Assembly: GCA_900546625.1 (NCBI GenBank) | Contig: URDU01000002.1 | Location: 1 to 64,000, forward strand | Length of the DNA: 64,000 nucleotides | Direction: 5' to 3' | DNA from: an uncultured Lachnobacterium sp. | Lineage (GTDB): Bacteria; Bacillota; Clostridia; Lachnospirales; Lachnospiraceae | Part shown: piece after piece, positions 17,801 to 26,719 of the stretch | Layout: every line of letters begins with the position of its first letter | Numbering within the stretch: the first letter of the stretch is position 1 | Program-made: the position numbers and the translations under genes | The notes under the pieces: model-generated | The model's input: the letters and a program-made list of their open reading frames with translations, nothing else | Told to the model about the DNA's origin: nothing | The model's database searches: none

Positions 17801-18059
17801 GCTTATCGAGGAAGGTTTCGTAAGAGAAATCATCAGTAAGATCCAGACAATGCGTAAGGACGCAGGCTTTGAGGTCATGGATCACATCGCTGTGACATAC
17901 GAGGCAGATGAGAAGCTTTCAAATGTATTTGAAAAGTTTGGTGATGAAATCAAAACCGAGGTTCTTGCCGTATCAATTAAATCAGGCGATCTTAAGGGCT
18001 ATGAAAAGGATTGGAAGATTAATGGCGAGGCTGTTAAGCTTGCAGTTGAAAAACAATAA
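14892..18059 (+). CDS. ileS: isoleucyl-tRNA synthetase, type 2
   Basis: This 1055-residue class I synthetase has the HIGH motif in GPPTANGKPHIGH (residues 55-58) and KMSKS at 607-611. An editing domain is marked by AWTTTPWTLPSNVAL, and a zinc-like CPECGKDM is present. The N-terminal sequence, the RKAGWDTHGLPVEIEVEKL segment and the overall length match the eukaryote-like type 2 IleRS rather than the E. coli type. Type 2 enzymes such as MupA are known to be poorly inhibited by mupirocin, so natural tolerance is predicted but not proven. Expression is controlled by the T-box leader. A terminator hairpin follows 14 nt after the stop. Confidence 0.96.
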   Translation: MYNKVDTNMNFVEREKKTEQFWRESDIFRKSMENRKEGETYTFYDGPPTANGKPHIGHVETRTIKDMIPRFQTMKGKYVPRKAGWDTHGLPVEIEVEKLLGLDGKDQIENYGLEPFIKKCKESVWKYKGMWEDFSNTVGFWADMDNPYVTYDDNFIESEWWALKEIWNKGLLYKGFKIVPYCPRCGTPLSAQEVAQGYKTVKEKSAVVRFKVVGEDAYFLAWTTTPWTLPSNVALCVNPDDTYVKVKAVDGYTYYMAEALADKVLSQLLSKEDAEAGKKAYEVLETYKGKDLEYKEYEPLYDCAKQVADKQGKKGFFVTCDTYVTMSDGTGIVHIAPAFGEDDANVGRNYDLPFVQFVNDKGELTAETPFAGMWVKDADPEVLKDLSGRKQLFDAPKFEHEYPHCWRCDKPLIYYARESWYIKETAVKDDLIRNNNTVNWIPESIGSGRFGNWLENIQDWAISRNRYWGTPLNIWECECGHRECIGSRAELAEKAGDPKAAEVELHRPYIDAVTIKCPECGKDMHRVPEVLDCWFDSGAMPFAQHHYPFENKEVFEKQFPAKFISEAVDQTRGWFHSLMAESTLLFNKAPYENVIVLGHVQDENGQKMSKSKGNAVDPFDALETYGADAIRWYFYTASAPWIPKKFSGKLVLEGQRKFMGTLWNTYAFFVLYANIDNFDATKYSLEYDKLAVMDKWILSKLNSAVAGVDECLSNYKIPEAAKYLQEFVDDLSNWYVRRSRERFWAKGMEQDKINAYMTLYTALVTISKAAAPMIPFMTEDIYRNLVCSIDKSAPESIHLCDYPVVDEKLIDKKLEADMDEVLKVVVLGRACRNEANIKNRQPIGKMFVKAPEKLDEFYVDIIADELNVKEVEFTDDVSHYTTYKFKPQLRTVGPKYGKYLGQIKSVLAELDGHKAMEELNSTGSLKLDSISDEVVLSKEDLLIEMTQMEGYVTQSDNNITVVLDTNLTPELIEEGFVREIISKIQTMRKDAGFEVMDHIAVTYEADEKLSNVFEKFGDEIKTEVLAVSIKSGDLKGYEKDWKINGEAVKLAVEKQ

Positions 18060-18072
18060 TCTCTGCGCGAGA

Positions 18073-18096
18073 GGGAGCATTAATTTGCTCCCTTTT
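18073..18096 (+). terminator. ileS terminator lying just upstream of glgP
   Basis: 7-bp GGGAGCA/TGCTCCC stem with TTTT. It ends only 22 nt before the glgP ATG, so glgP depends on read-through or on a promoter inside ileS. Confidence 0.75.
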
Positions 18097-18117
18097 AGTG
18101 CCATAAGGAGGAAAAAT

Positions 18118-20586
18118 ATGAGAGATAATACGTTTAGCAAAAAGGTGTTTATTAAGACTGTATCAGACAATTTAAAAAATAAATATCGTAAGACTATAGA
18201 TGATGCCACACAGCAGGAGCTTTATCAGGCTGTATCAGAGGCTGTAAAGGATGTCATCATGGATGAGTGGATTGCCACACAGAGAGTGATGGATAAGGAT
18301 GATCCAAAGGTTGTTTACTATATGTCCATGGAGTTTCTGATGGGAAGAGCTCTGGGCAACAACCTTATAAACCTCTCAGCATACAAGGAGGTCAAGGAGG
18401 CTCTCGATGAGATCGGCGTGGATATCAATGCTATCGAGGACCAGGAGCCGGATCCGGCACTTGGAAATGGTGGACTCGGAAGACTGGCAGCATGCTTCAT
18501 GGATTCACTTGCCACACTCGGATACCCTGCATACGGCTGTGGAATCAGATACAGATATGGTATGTTCAAGCAGCAGATTTCAGACGGCTTCCAGATAGAG
18601 GTGCCTGACAACTGGCTCAAGGACGGATATCCATTCGAGCTTCGTCGTCCTGAGTACTGCTATGAGGTCAGGTTTGGCGGATATGTGCAGGAGAGCACAG
18701 ATGAAAACGGAGAGCTTCATTTTGAGCAGAAGGACTATCAGTCAGTGCTTGCAGTGCCTTATGATATGCCTATAGTCGGCTATGACAACAACGTGGTTAA
18801 TTCACTTATGATATGGGATGCCGAGCCAAAGAACGGCTTCTCTCTAGAGTCCTTTGACCAGGGTGACTACGACAAGGCAGTCGAGCAGGAAAATCTTGCG
18901 AGAAACCTTGTTGAGGTGCTCTATCCAAACGATAACCATGTAAAGGGCAAGGAGCTTCGCTTAAAGCAGCAGTATTTCTTTGTATCAGCGAGCATCCAGC
19001 GTGCACTTGCCAGGTTTAAAAAGCATCACAGCGATTTAAAGGATCTCCCGAATAAGGTCGTTTTCCAGATGAACGATACACACCCTACAGTTGCAGTTGC
19101 AGAGCTTATGAGAATCCTTGTTGACGAGGAGCATCTGCCATGGGATGATGCATGGGATATCACTACAAGATGTGTAGCCTACACTAACCATACAATCATG
19201 GCTGAGGCACTTGAGAAGTGGCCAATCGAGATATTCCAGAGACTGCTTCCACGTGTATACCAGATTGTTGACGAGATAAACAGAAGATTTGTGATCCAGA
19301 TTAACGAGAGATATCCGGGCAATGAGGACAAGGTAAGAAAGATGGCAATCCTCTATGACGGACAGGTCAAGATGGCAAATATGGCTATCGTTGCAGGCTA
19401 CTCTGTAAACGGTGTTGCAAAGCTTCACACAGAGATACTTAAGAATCAGGAGCTTCATGATTTCTATGAGATGTTCCCTGAGAAGTTTAATAACAAGACA
19501 AACGGAATCACACAGCGTAGATTCTTAGCACATGCAAATCCACTCCTTGCAGACTGGGCAACAAAAAAGGTAGGAGCCGGCTGGATTACAGACCTTTCAA
19601 TGCTTTCAAAGCTCAAGGCTTATGTGGACAGCCCTGTTGCACAGCAGGAGTTTGCTGAGATTAAGAGAGCAAACAAGGTGCGTTTAGCAAAGTATATCAA
19701 GGAGCACAATGGTATTGATGTAAATCCGGATTCTATCTTTGATGTGCAGGTTAAGAGACTTCACGAGTACAAGAGACAGCTCATGAATATCCTTCATGTG
19801 ATGTATCTGTACAACAAGATCAAGGAAAATCCGTCTATGGATTTCTATCCGAGAACATTCATTTTTGGAGCAAAGGCAGCAGCAGGCTACAGAAATGCAA
19901 AGAAGACAATCAAGCTCATCAACAGTGTGGCTGATGTGATAAATAACGATGCTTCTATTGGTGGCAAGCTCAAGGTAGTATTTATCGAGGACTACAAGGT
20001 ATCCAATGCCGAGATTATCTTTGCGGCAGCAGATGTCAGCGAGCAGATTTCCACAGCGAGCAAGGAGGCATCAGGAACAGGAAACATGAAGTTCATGCTC
20101 AATGGAGCACTCACCATCGGAACCATGGATGGTGCCAATGTCGAGATGTTCGATGAGGTTGGAGCTGACAACATGTTTATCTTTGGAATGAGCTCTGATG
20201 AGGTCATCTCACACGAGAACAGACATGACTACAATCCTGTTGATGTATACAACAACGATGCCGAGCTTAGAAAGGTATTAAACCAGCTCGTAGACGGCAC
20301 ATATTCACCAAATGACCATGAGCTTTTCAGGGAGCTTTACAACTCACTGCTCAATCCACAGCAGGGACAGGTGGCTGACCGCTACTTTATCCTCGCAGAC
20401 TTCCGCTCATATGCAAATGCACAGCAGAAGATTAATGATTATTACAAGAACAAGAGCGCATGGAGAAAGAGTGCACTGCTCAATATCGCAAATGTAGGAA
20501 AGTTCTCATCAGACAGAACAATCCAGGAGTATGTGGACGATATCTGGCATCTTGACAGGATTACCGTAAATATGGCAGGAGTATAG
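18118..20586 (+). CDS. glgP: glycogen/starch (maltodextrin) phosphorylase
   Basis: This 822-residue GT35 enzyme releases glucose-1-phosphate from alpha-1,4-glucans. The signatures EDQEPDPALGNGGLGRLAACF, NDTHPTVAVAELMRIL and EASGTGNMKFMLNGALTIGT are intact, with the pyridoxal-phosphate lysine at position 658. The start at 18118 has a perfect AAGGAGG ribosome site, although the frame is open back to 17908 inside ileS. It links to the amylase and GH94 systems elsewhere in the window by yielding phosphorylated sugar without ATP. It lies directly behind the ileS terminator and is followed 4 bp later by a TraX-like gene. Confidence 0.96.
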   Translation: MRDNTFSKKVFIKTVSDNLKNKYRKTIDDATQQELYQAVSEAVKDVIMDEWIATQRVMDKDDPKVVYYMSMEFLMGRALGNNLINLSAYKEVKEALDEIGVDINAIEDQEPDPALGNGGLGRLAACFMDSLATLGYPAYGCGIRYRYGMFKQQISDGFQIEVPDNWLKDGYPFELRRPEYCYEVRFGGYVQESTDENGELHFEQKDYQSVLAVPYDMPIVGYDNNVVNSLMIWDAEPKNGFSLESFDQGDYDKAVEQENLARNLVEVLYPNDNHVKGKELRLKQQYFFVSASIQRALARFKKHHSDLKDLPNKVVFQMNDTHPTVAVAELMRILVDEEHLPWDDAWDITTRCVAYTNHTIMAEALEKWPIEIFQRLLPRVYQIVDEINRRFVIQINERYPGNEDKVRKMAILYDGQVKMANMAIVAGYSVNGVAKLHTEILKNQELHDFYEMFPEKFNNKTNGITQRRFLAHANPLLADWATKKVGAGWITDLSMLSKLKAYVDSPVAQQEFAEIKRANKVRLAKYIKEHNGIDVNPDSIFDVQVKRLHEYKRQLMNILHVMYLYNKIKENPSMDFYPRTFIFGAKAAAGYRNAKKTIKLINSVADVINNDASIGGKLKVVFIEDYKVSNAEIIFAAADVSEQISTASKEASGTGNMKFMLNGALTIGTMDGANVEMFDEVGADNMFIFGMSSDEVISHENRHDYNPVDVYNNDAELRKVLNQLVDGTYSPNDHELFRELYNSLLNPQQGQVADRYFILADFRSYANAQQKINDYYKNKSAWRKSALLNIANVGKFSSDRTIQEYVDDIWHLDRITVNMAGV

Positions 20587-20590
20587 GATT

Positions 20591-21373
20591 TTGGAAAAAG
20601 TTATCGCAAAGCCCGGTATCAGTGGCAGCACGCTTAAGCTTATAGCCATTTTTACCATGCTTATAGACCATACTGCGGCAACGGTTATTCTTCGGATGAT
20701 AAATAACGGGATAGGTGGACAAACGCTTATTGATATCTACTGGGTCATGCGTTCTATAGGGCGCATGGCCTTTCCTGTTTTTTGCTTTCTGCTTGTGGAG
20801 GGCTTTAAATATACGCACAGCAGGGAAAAATATGCCGCGAGACTGTTTATATTCGCGCTTATCTCTGAGATACCGTTTGACCTTGCAATAAACAATACAG
20901 TGCTTGAATTTAAGAGCAACAATGTGTTTTTTACACTGCTTTTAGGCTTGCTTGCCATCACGGTGCTGGACTGGCTTAAGTCGGTCGATAAAATAGAAAA
21001 GTCATCCTCTGCTGTTAAGTGGTTTTTTGTCACACTGATCAGGTGTATAGTAATGGTATCAGTGGTGCTTGTTATGATGATTATTGCAGAGTTTGTGCTT
21101 TGCTGTGATTATGGTGCGGCGGGTGTAGGGTGCATTGTCATGATGTACCTGCTTTCTTCAAACCGGGATGTTGCATTTGCCGTGGCAGTCATACTGCTTG
21201 GACTTTTCTCAGGTACCATAGAGTTTTTTGCACTGTTTATGCTTATACCGCTTCGCTATTACAATGGAAAAAGAGGCATTTCACTAAAATATGTCTTTTA
21301 CGCCTTTTACCCGGTGCATCTTTTTGTACTGTACCTGATATGCAGGCTTGCTATGGCGCACAAGCTTTTGTAA
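20591..21373 (+). CDS. TraX-family integral membrane protein
   Basis: This 260-residue polytopic protein has the TraX hallmarks: STLKLIAIFTMLIDHTAA at the N-terminus, then RSIGRMAFPVFCFLLVEGF and a following basic loop, with about eight hydrophobic helices in total. TraX was named for acetylation of F pilin in conjugative plasmids. Chromosomal Firmicute relatives are common, and their substrate is unknown but presumably a surface molecule. The start is TTG at 20591 with AGGA 5 nt upstream, 4 bp after glgP, suggesting co-transcription. There is no conjugation context. Confidence 0.82.
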   Translation: MEKVIAKPGISGSTLKLIAIFTMLIDHTAATVILRMINNGIGGQTLIDIYWVMRSIGRMAFPVFCFLLVEGFKYTHSREKYAARLFIFALISEIPFDLAINNTVLEFKSNNVFFTLLLGLLAITVLDWLKSVDKIEKSSSAVKWFFVTLIRCIVMVSVVLVMMIIAEFVLCCDYGAAGVGCIVMMYLLSSNRDVAFAVAVILLGLFSGTIEFFALFMLIPLRYYNGKRGISLKYVFYAFYPVHLFVLYLICRLAMAHKLL

Positions 21374-21391
21374 GCAGATGCTGTTAAAGTC

Positions 21392-21420
21392 TGTCAATTA
21401 TGATTATATTTGATTATAAT
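21392..21420 (+). promoter_or_regulatory. possible promoter of the transglutaminase-like gene
   Basis: Perfect TATAAT at 21415-21420. The -35 region (TGTCAA at 21392-21397) is weak. Confidence 0.35.
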
Positions 21421-21439
21421 AGTGGAAATGGGGGAATAG

Positions 21440-22597
21440 ATGAAAAAGCTTTTAAAAACCATACCGGCACTTGTGTTTGCTGCCTGTTGCTTTTTGTTCG
21501 CTGCAAAATGCTTAAAGGCAGGAGGGTTTACAGGTGCTATAGCTGATTTCCCTACTGCTATACACAGGGCAGTAAAAGGGCAGATGCAGACCACAACGGA
21601 CTATTTAAACGGCGAACAGACAGAGTACGATGAGTCAGTATTTACAGGGGAATATCACTACTACTACGAGAAGCTGTCAGATGATGACAAGCTTATTTAC
21701 AGGCAGATTTATGCGATGATGCAAAAGCGCATGGATGGAATTTCGTTAAATACTACAGACACTGACAACGTTAGCCGTATACAGCAGTTTGTGCTGCTGG
21801 ACAATCCACAGTTTTTCTACATAGAAAAGAGTCAGTATATTGTGAGAAACAGCATCATTTTTTCGCCTGTATACAATATGGCGGAGTCTGATATCGATAG
21901 TGCAGCAAGTGCGATTTCCGGCTATGTGTCAGCCTGTATGGCAGGTATTGAGGAAGGCGCATCAGATTATGACAAGGCAGTGCATTTCTATGAATATGTG
22001 ATAGAGCATGCCGAGTATGAGGAGAATTCTCCCCACAATCAGGACATGTACTCAGCAGTGCTTGGAAGGACCGTCTGTCAGGGCTATGCGATGATGTTTA
22101 AGTATCTGTGTGACCGGGCCGGTATCAGCTCGCTTATTGTGACAGGTACCACATCTGATGCAAACCACGCCTGGAATATGGTATATTTAGACGGTGCGTG
22201 GTGTGCGGTCGACTGTACCTACGGTGATGGTGATTATCTGGGAAAGGGGATATCCTACAGCTGGTTTGGAGTGCCGCTTGATGTGGTAAAGCTCACACGT
22301 ACATTGGACAATGAGGACATGCTGCCGCAGGAAGCGACTGTGGAGGATGACTATTATTACAGGAATGGTCTGTATTTTACATCCTATGACCTTAAAGTCT
22401 TACAGGGCATGACAACGTCATCAAACTATATCACGTTCAAGTTTGCGGACAGAGAAACCTATGATACTGCATGTCACAGTCTTTTTGAGAAGGGTGACTA
22501 CAAGTATCTCATACCGACGGCAAGAGGCGGCACTATCACGTATATGCAGGAGCCTAATTCGCTTGCAGTGTTTATACACATAGAGCTGGGAAGCTGA
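21440..22597 (+). CDS. exported transglutaminase-like (papain-fold) protein
   Basis: This 385-residue protein begins with a signal or anchor sequence (KKLLKTIPALVFAACCFLFAAK) and then an extracellular region. The C-terminal half has the transglutaminase-core triad: Cys213 in GRTVCQGYAMMFKYLCDRAG, His243 in NHAWNMVYLDG and Asp258 in AVDCTYGDGD. Bacterial members are thought to be proteases, amidases or crosslinkers of surface proteins. It is a single-gene unit with a promoter upstream and a 7-bp hairpin (TATCTCC/GGAGATA, 22604-22628) after the stop. The target is unknown. AAATGGGGG precedes the ATG. Confidence 0.82.
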   Translation: MKKLLKTIPALVFAACCFLFAAKCLKAGGFTGAIADFPTAIHRAVKGQMQTTTDYLNGEQTEYDESVFTGEYHYYYEKLSDDDKLIYRQIYAMMQKRMDGISLNTTDTDNVSRIQQFVLLDNPQFFYIEKSQYIVRNSIIFSPVYNMAESDIDSAASAISGYVSACMAGIEEGASDYDKAVHFYEYVIEHAEYEENSPHNQDMYSAVLGRTVCQGYAMMFKYLCDRAGISSLIVTGTTSDANHAWNMVYLDGAWCAVDCTYGDGDYLGKGISYSWFGVPLDVVKLTRTLDNEDMLPQEATVEDDYYYRNGLYFTSYDLKVLQGMTTSSNYITFKFADRETYDTACHSLFEKGDYKYLIPTARGGTITYMQEPNSLAVFIHIELGS

Positions 22598-22628
22598 TAA
22601 ACTTATCTCCTTTTATTTTGAGGAGATA

Positions 22629-23125
22629 GCCGCCCACCCTTCATGGGTTGTGCCACCCGGCGGGTACTGCGGCAGAACAATTCGTAAGAATTGCGTTAAT
22701 TTGTCAGGTGTCGAATTTCGGCTCAGGGTTTGTGTACATTCGCCAGATGCACACTTTCGGCGCGGCGTACGTCTGTGGCATACGCTTTCATAATTCCTTA
22801 GCCTAGTGGGAGTAAATGCCGCCTCAAACAGAGTTTATCAGGCGCAAAAAATCAAACGCGCTTTTTACTTTTATCATATGAGGCAGGCTGTGTTGCTTGA
22901 ACGAGTATTTTTTGCGCCCACTTTTGTTTGAGGCGGCATGTAACTCCCACACGGCACGTCATAAATCAAGCGTATGACACAGGCGAACACCACGACGCAA
23001 GTGTCCAGCTGTCGAATGAACATAAACAATCGCAGGAGCCGAAAACGACACCGACAAATTAGCAATTTGAAACGAGTTCTGCCGCAGTACCCGCCGGGTG
23101 GCACAACCCATGAAGGGCGGGCGGC
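22629..23125. repeat. 497-bp imperfect palindrome (dispersed-element candidate) before dnaE
   Basis: The whole gap between the transglutaminase gene and dnaE is one inverted repeat. Outer arms 22629-22678 and 23076-23125 match at 49 of 50 positions. The middle arms are alignable with small indels (for example TAATTTGTC-GGTGTCG on both). The inner arms 22806-22830 and 22925-22950 carry ATGCCGCCTCAAACA, and the core pairs GGCGCAAAAAAT with ATTTTTTGCGCC around a loop of about 55 nt. Several short ORFs on either strand are by-products of the repeat. It could be a non-autonomous mobile element or encode a long hairpin RNA. No target duplication is obvious. Confidence 0.85.
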
Positions 23126-23155
23126 GATGCACAAATAAAAGAAAGAGGAATCCAA

Positions 23156-26100
23156 ATGTCATTTTGTCATCTTCACACCCATACCGAGTACAGTCTGCTC
23201 GATGGGTCAAACAAGATAAAAGAATATGTAAAGCGCGTCAAGGAGCTTGGCATGAACTCAGCCGCAATCACAGACCATGGCAATATGTACGGTGTGGTGG
23301 AGTTTTACAAGACGGCAAAGGCAAACGATATCAATCCTGTCATAGGCTGCGAGGTGTATGTGGCACCAAATTCGCGCTTTGACAGGGAGACAAGCCACGG
23401 TGATGACAGGTATTATCATCTGATTCTGCTTGCTGAGAATAATACAGGCTATGCCAACCTCATGAAGATAGTGTCAATAGGCTTCACAGAGGGCTATTAT
23501 TACAGGCCGCGAGTGGATTTTGAGACGCTTGAGAGATATCATGAGGGGCTTATATGCCTGTCTGCCTGTCTGGCAGGAGAAATCCCGAGATACATCGTCA
23601 GAGGCTTTTATGACGAGGCGAAGGAGATTGCAAGGAAGTATCAGGACTGCTTTGGAAAAGACAATTTCTTCCTTGAGCTGCAGGACCATGGCATTGATGA
23701 CCAGAAGCTCGTGAACCAGCAGCTGCTTAGGATGAGTAAGGAGCTTGGAATAGGGTTAGTGTGCACTAATGACGTGCATTATACCTACGAATCCGATGCG
23801 GAGGCACATGATGTGCTTTTGTGTATCCAGACCGGTAAAAAGGTGTCTGACGAGGACAGGATGCGCTATGATGGCGGACAGTTTTTCGTAAAGAGCGAGG
23901 AGCAGATGAGAGCGCTTTTCCCATATGCCACAGAGGCTATTGAGAATACACAAAAAATTGCCGACAGATGCAATGTGACGCTTGAGTTTGGCAATTACAA
24001 GATTCCAAAGTATGAGGTGCCTGATGGCTATGACAGCGCCGAAGCCTTCCTGACAGAGCTATGTGAGAAGGGCTTTAGGGAAAAGTACATAGGCTGTGGC
24101 GAGTACAGTGATGAGGAGCTTAAAAAGATACATGCCGATATGGACTATGAGCTTGGTATCATAAAGACCATGGGCTTTATAGAGTATATCCTTATCGTGT
24201 GGGATTATATCAACTGGTGCCGCACGCACGACTGCTGGGTAGGTCCGGGACGAGGCTCGGCGGCGGGAAGCAGGGTGTGCTACTGTACCGGAATCACGGA
24301 TATTGACCCGGTTAAATATAATCTGCTCTTTGAGAGGTTTCTAAATCCGGAGCGAGTTTCCATGCCTGATATCGACGTGGACTTTGAGTATGCGGAGAGA
24401 TATCGAGCCATAGAGTATGTTCAGCAGAAGTATGGACACGACTCTGTAACGCAGATAGTCACCTTTGGTACGATGGCGGCAAGAGGTGTCATAAAATCAG
24501 TAGGAAAGGCATTGGATTTCCCATATGCAGAGACTGACAGGCTTGCAAAGATGGTGCCTCAGGAGCTGAATATCACGATTGACAAGGCACTTCAGATGAA
24601 TCCTGAGTTCAAGGGCATTTACGAGAGTGATGCCAGAGTGCATGAAATGATAGATATGGCAAAAAGGCTTGAGGGGCTGCCAAACCATACGTCTGTGCAT
24701 GCGGCAGGAGTGGTAATCTATCCGGGGGTGGCGAGCGACTATGTGCCTCTTGGAAGGGCAAATGACGGAAGCCCTACCGCGGAGTACAATATGGTACAGC
24801 TCGAGGAGCTTGGCCTTTTAAAGATGGATTTTCTGGGGCTTCGTACACTTACGGTGCTAAAGGATTCCGTGAAGAATATCAAGGCATCAAGGGGCATTGA
24901 TGTGGATATCGACCATATTGATTTCAATGATAAGGGCACTCTTGACTTTATCGGAACAGGAAAGACGGAGGGTGTGTTCCAGCTCGAGTCTGCCGGTATG
25001 CAAAGCTTCATGAAGGAGCTCAGTCCGCAGAGCTTTGAGGACATCGTGGCCGGTATCTCGCTCTACCGTCCGGGTCCTATGGATTTCATCCCAAACTATA
25101 TAAAGGGCAAGAACAATCCAAAGGAGATAAGCTATGTGACGCCGGAGCTTGAGAGTATTCTAGAGCCAACCTACGGCTGTATAGTATACCAGGAGCAGGT
25201 TATGCAGATAGTGCAGAAGCTCGCGGGCTATACAATGGGACAGGCGGACAACATCCGCCGTGCCATGAGCAAGAAGAAGCAGTATGTCATCGACGCAGAG
25301 CGCCAGAGCTTTGTGTACGGAGACAAGGAGCGTGGTATAAAGGGCTGTGTGGCAAACGGCATAGATGAAAAAGCCGCCAACAGCATATACGATTCGATGG
25401 TCGATTTCGCGAAGTATGCGTTCAACAAATCACATGCTGCCGCGTATGCGAAAATCAGTGTTCAGACTGCATGGCTCAAAAATTACTATCCGGTCGAGTT
25501 TATGGCAGCGCTCATGACCTCTGTTATCGACAATTCAGCCAAGGCGGCGCAGTATCTTTACAGCTGTCGTGATATGGGGATTAAGGTGCTTCCGCCGGAT
25601 ATCAACTGTGGACAGGGCGAGTTTACCGCTGAGGGAGACCATGTCAGATATGGCATGTATGCCATCAAATCACTCGGCAGGCCGGTCATAGACCAGATAA
25701 TCGAGGAGAGAGAAAGCGGTGGCAGCTTCCGCACACTCTCGGATTTTATCGAGAGAACCTGCCAGAAGGAGCTTATCAACAAGCGTGCGATTGAGAATCT
25801 GATAAAGGCAGGAGCCTGTGATTCACTCGATGGCACTAGAAAGCAGATGGCAATGGTGTATGCATCGATTGTGGACAGGGTGCAGCATGACAAAAAGTCA
25901 ACGATGGCAGGGCAGATGAGCCTGTTTGACCTGGTCTCAGATGAGGACAGGCAGTCGTTTGAACTTAAGTATCCAAATGTTGGTGAATATGATGCAGAAG
26001 AGGCCCTGGCATATGAAAAAGAGGTGCTTGGCATCTATTTAAGCGGACATCCATTGGAAAAATATGCGGCTACTCTAAAGAAAAACATCACAGCAAATGC

Positions 26101-26656
26101 AATAGATTTTGCGCTTGAAGAGGAGAGCGGTGCCGTAAAGATAGAGGACAATGCGCATGTGGTAATCGGGGGCATGATAGCTGCAAAGACGATTAAGTTT
26201 ACAAAGTACAATCAGGCTATGGCTTTTATCACGATAGAGGATCTGACAGGAACAGTCGAGGTGATTATTTTTCCGAGAGATTACGAGCGCTACCAGAGAT
26301 ATTTACAGGACGATGCTAAAATATTTGTAATCGGACATGCGACAGTCGAGGATGAGCAGAACGGCAAGATAATCTGCGAGAGAATCATATCGTTTGATGA
26401 GCTTCCGAAGCAGCTCTGGCTCAGGTTTGATACGATGGATGACTATAAGAAGAATGAGAGCAGGCTTCTTGAAGCAATCCGTGAATCAGACGGAGGAGAT
26501 GAGGTCATAATTTATATCGCAGACACAAAGCAGATGAAAAAACTTGGCAGAAATTATTCCGTAAATGCAAATAATGAGCTCATGGAGCAGCTTTTAGAGT
26601 TTTTGGACAAAGAAAATGCGAAAATTGTTGAAAAGAATATTGAAAAATTATGCTAA
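23156..26656 (+). CDS. dnaE: DNA polymerase III alpha subunit
   Basis: This 1166-residue replicative polymerase has an N-terminal PHP domain (HLHTHTEYSLLDG and AITDHGNMYG), the palm catalytic aspartates in PDIDVDF (residues 404-410, Asp405, Asp407 and probably Asp555-region partners), the VGPGRGSAAGS signature, a helix-hairpin-helix region and a C-terminal OB fold (VVIGGMIAAKTIKFTKYNQAMAF). The PHP metal ligands look intact. Firmicutes also use PolC, so DnaE is probably the second, primer-extending polymerase. The start at 23156 follows AAAGAGGAA. Its leader includes or directly follows the long palindrome, which may affect expression. Confidence 0.96.
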   Translation: MSFCHLHTHTEYSLLDGSNKIKEYVKRVKELGMNSAAITDHGNMYGVVEFYKTAKANDINPVIGCEVYVAPNSRFDRETSHGDDRYYHLILLAENNTGYANLMKIVSIGFTEGYYYRPRVDFETLERYHEGLICLSACLAGEIPRYIVRGFYDEAKEIARKYQDCFGKDNFFLELQDHGIDDQKLVNQQLLRMSKELGIGLVCTNDVHYTYESDAEAHDVLLCIQTGKKVSDEDRMRYDGGQFFVKSEEQMRALFPYATEAIENTQKIADRCNVTLEFGNYKIPKYEVPDGYDSAEAFLTELCEKGFREKYIGCGEYSDEELKKIHADMDYELGIIKTMGFIEYILIVWDYINWCRTHDCWVGPGRGSAAGSRVCYCTGITDIDPVKYNLLFERFLNPERVSMPDIDVDFEYAERYRAIEYVQQKYGHDSVTQIVTFGTMAARGVIKSVGKALDFPYAETDRLAKMVPQELNITIDKALQMNPEFKGIYESDARVHEMIDMAKRLEGLPNHTSVHAAGVVIYPGVASDYVPLGRANDGSPTAEYNMVQLEELGLLKMDFLGLRTLTVLKDSVKNIKASRGIDVDIDHIDFNDKGTLDFIGTGKTEGVFQLESAGMQSFMKELSPQSFEDIVAGISLYRPGPMDFIPNYIKGKNNPKEISYVTPELESILEPTYGCIVYQEQVMQIVQKLAGYTMGQADNIRRAMSKKKQYVIDAERQSFVYGDKERGIKGCVANGIDEKAANSIYDSMVDFAKYAFNKSHAAAYAKISVQTAWLKNYYPVEFMAALMTSVIDNSAKAAQYLYSCRDMGIKVLPPDINCGQGEFTAEGDHVRYGMYAIKSLGRPVIDQIIEERESGGSFRTLSDFIERTCQKELINKRAIENLIKAGACDSLDGTRKQMAMVYASIVDRVQHDKKSTMAGQMSLFDLVSDEDRQSFELKYPNVGEYDAEEALAYEKEVLGIYLSGHPLEKYAATLKKNITANAIDFALEEESGAVKIEDNAHVVIGGMIAAKTIKFTKYNQAMAFITIEDLTGTVEVIIFPRDYERYQRYLQDDAKIFVIGHATVEDEQNGKIICERIISFDELPKQLWLRFDTMDDYKKNESRLLEAIRESDGGDEVIIYIADTKQMKKLGRNYSVNANNELMEQLLEFLDKENAKIVEKNIEKLC

Positions 26657-26719
26657 AACAAGTACAATAGATTGGGATTAGAATAAATGATAATTTTTTA
26701 ACATATGGAGGTTATACCA

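Noticed and set aside
17908..18117. N-terminal extension of glgP into ileS
   Set aside because: The extension overlaps ileS in another frame, and the perfect ribosome site supports the start at 18118.
22629..23125. CRISPR array or riboswitch for the palindrome
   Set aside because: No repeated spacer pattern and no recognisable aptamer core; the region is one large inverted repeat.
22874..23210. Minus-strand ORFs of 83-93 codons before dnaE
   Set aside because: They lie inside the long palindrome, and their sequence is set by the repeat, with no ribosome site.
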